Source: Clostridium sp. CAG:590
GTDB lineage: Bacteria; Bacillota; Clostridia; Lachnospirales; Lachnospiraceae
Assembly (NCBI GenBank): GCA_000431135.1
Contig: HF987771.1
Location: 21,426-27,129 of the forward strand
Length of the DNA: 5,704 nucleotides
Direction of reading: 5' to 3'
Positions 5,687-5,704 of the stretch are shown here, piece by piece. The notes beneath the pieces were generated by a model, which did not search any database, had not been told where the DNA came from, and saw nothing but the letters and a program-made list of their open reading frames with translations. A program made the translations under genes and the position numbers. The stretch's first letter is position 1, and the number at the start of each line of letters is the position of its first letter.

Positions 5687-5704
5687 ATGATGTGTGAGGC
5701 ACAT
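5687..5704 (+). CDS. Possible start of a small CooT-like protein (partial)
   Basis: Seven bases after the PHP stop, ATG ATG TGT GAG GCA CAT would encode MMCEAH before the window ends. CooT-family (PF10133) nickel-binding proteins of Clostridia characteristically begin MCE with the Cys at position 2 as a metal ligand. The only SD candidate is GAGG (5682-5685), 4 nt before the second ATG (5690), which is short. With six codons visible this is a guess from an N-terminal motif. Confidence 0.25.

Noticed and set aside
1..5704. CRISPR arrays, insertion sequences, tRNA genes and att sites
   Set aside because: I saw no regularly spaced direct repeats, transposase, tRNA-like cloverleaf or flanking duplications; gene order looks chromosomal.

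Overview
The window reads as chromosomal DNA of a low-to-moderate-GC Gram-positive Clostridia member, most likely Lachnospiraceae (Roseburia/Agathobacter/Butyrivibrio-like). The reasons are strong AGGAGG-type ribosome binding sites, the divergent PurA subtype, an E. coli-like catalytic PyrB, and the linked pair of a GGGtGRT-motif protein and a NifU/IscU-like scaffold. The assignment is from recognition of protein sequence, not from a search.

Layout. Positions 1-293 (+) hold the 3' end of a small membrane protein of the threonine/serine exporter (ThrE/YjjB) family. After 42 nt comes a nucleotide-synthesis pair on the same strand: purA (adenylosuccinate synthase, 336-1637) and pyrB (aspartate carbamoyltransferase, 1634-2587), overlapping as ATGA. 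Both enzymes consume L-aspartate, one for AMP and one for pyrimidines. A perfect 10-bp hairpin at 2609-2642, flanked by A and T tracts, can end transcription from both sides. Converging on it from the minus strand is a two-gene operon, 4480 down to 2742: an iron-sulfur scaffold-like protein of 235 aa followed 20 nt later by the 336-aa GGGtGRT protein. A 341-nt divergent spacer (4481-4821) carries several inverted repeats and a plausible promoter for the rightward gene, a PHP-domain phosphoesterase of the RNase AM/YciV type (4822-5679). The last bases may hold the start of a small CooT-like gene.

How it fits together. purA-pyrB is ordinary metabolism encoded by an unusual PurA that departs from the family signatures at several normally invariant positions. 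The GGGtGRT/scaffold operon is the most interesting part. To my knowledge neither its reaction nor its pathway is assigned. It is cysteine-rich, has strong SD sites, and uses a restricted codon set of the kind seen in abundantly expressed genes. Its first SD lies in the loop of a perfect hairpin. I regard this operon as the best candidate for an undescribed system here, probably iron-sulfur or redox related; that function is inference.
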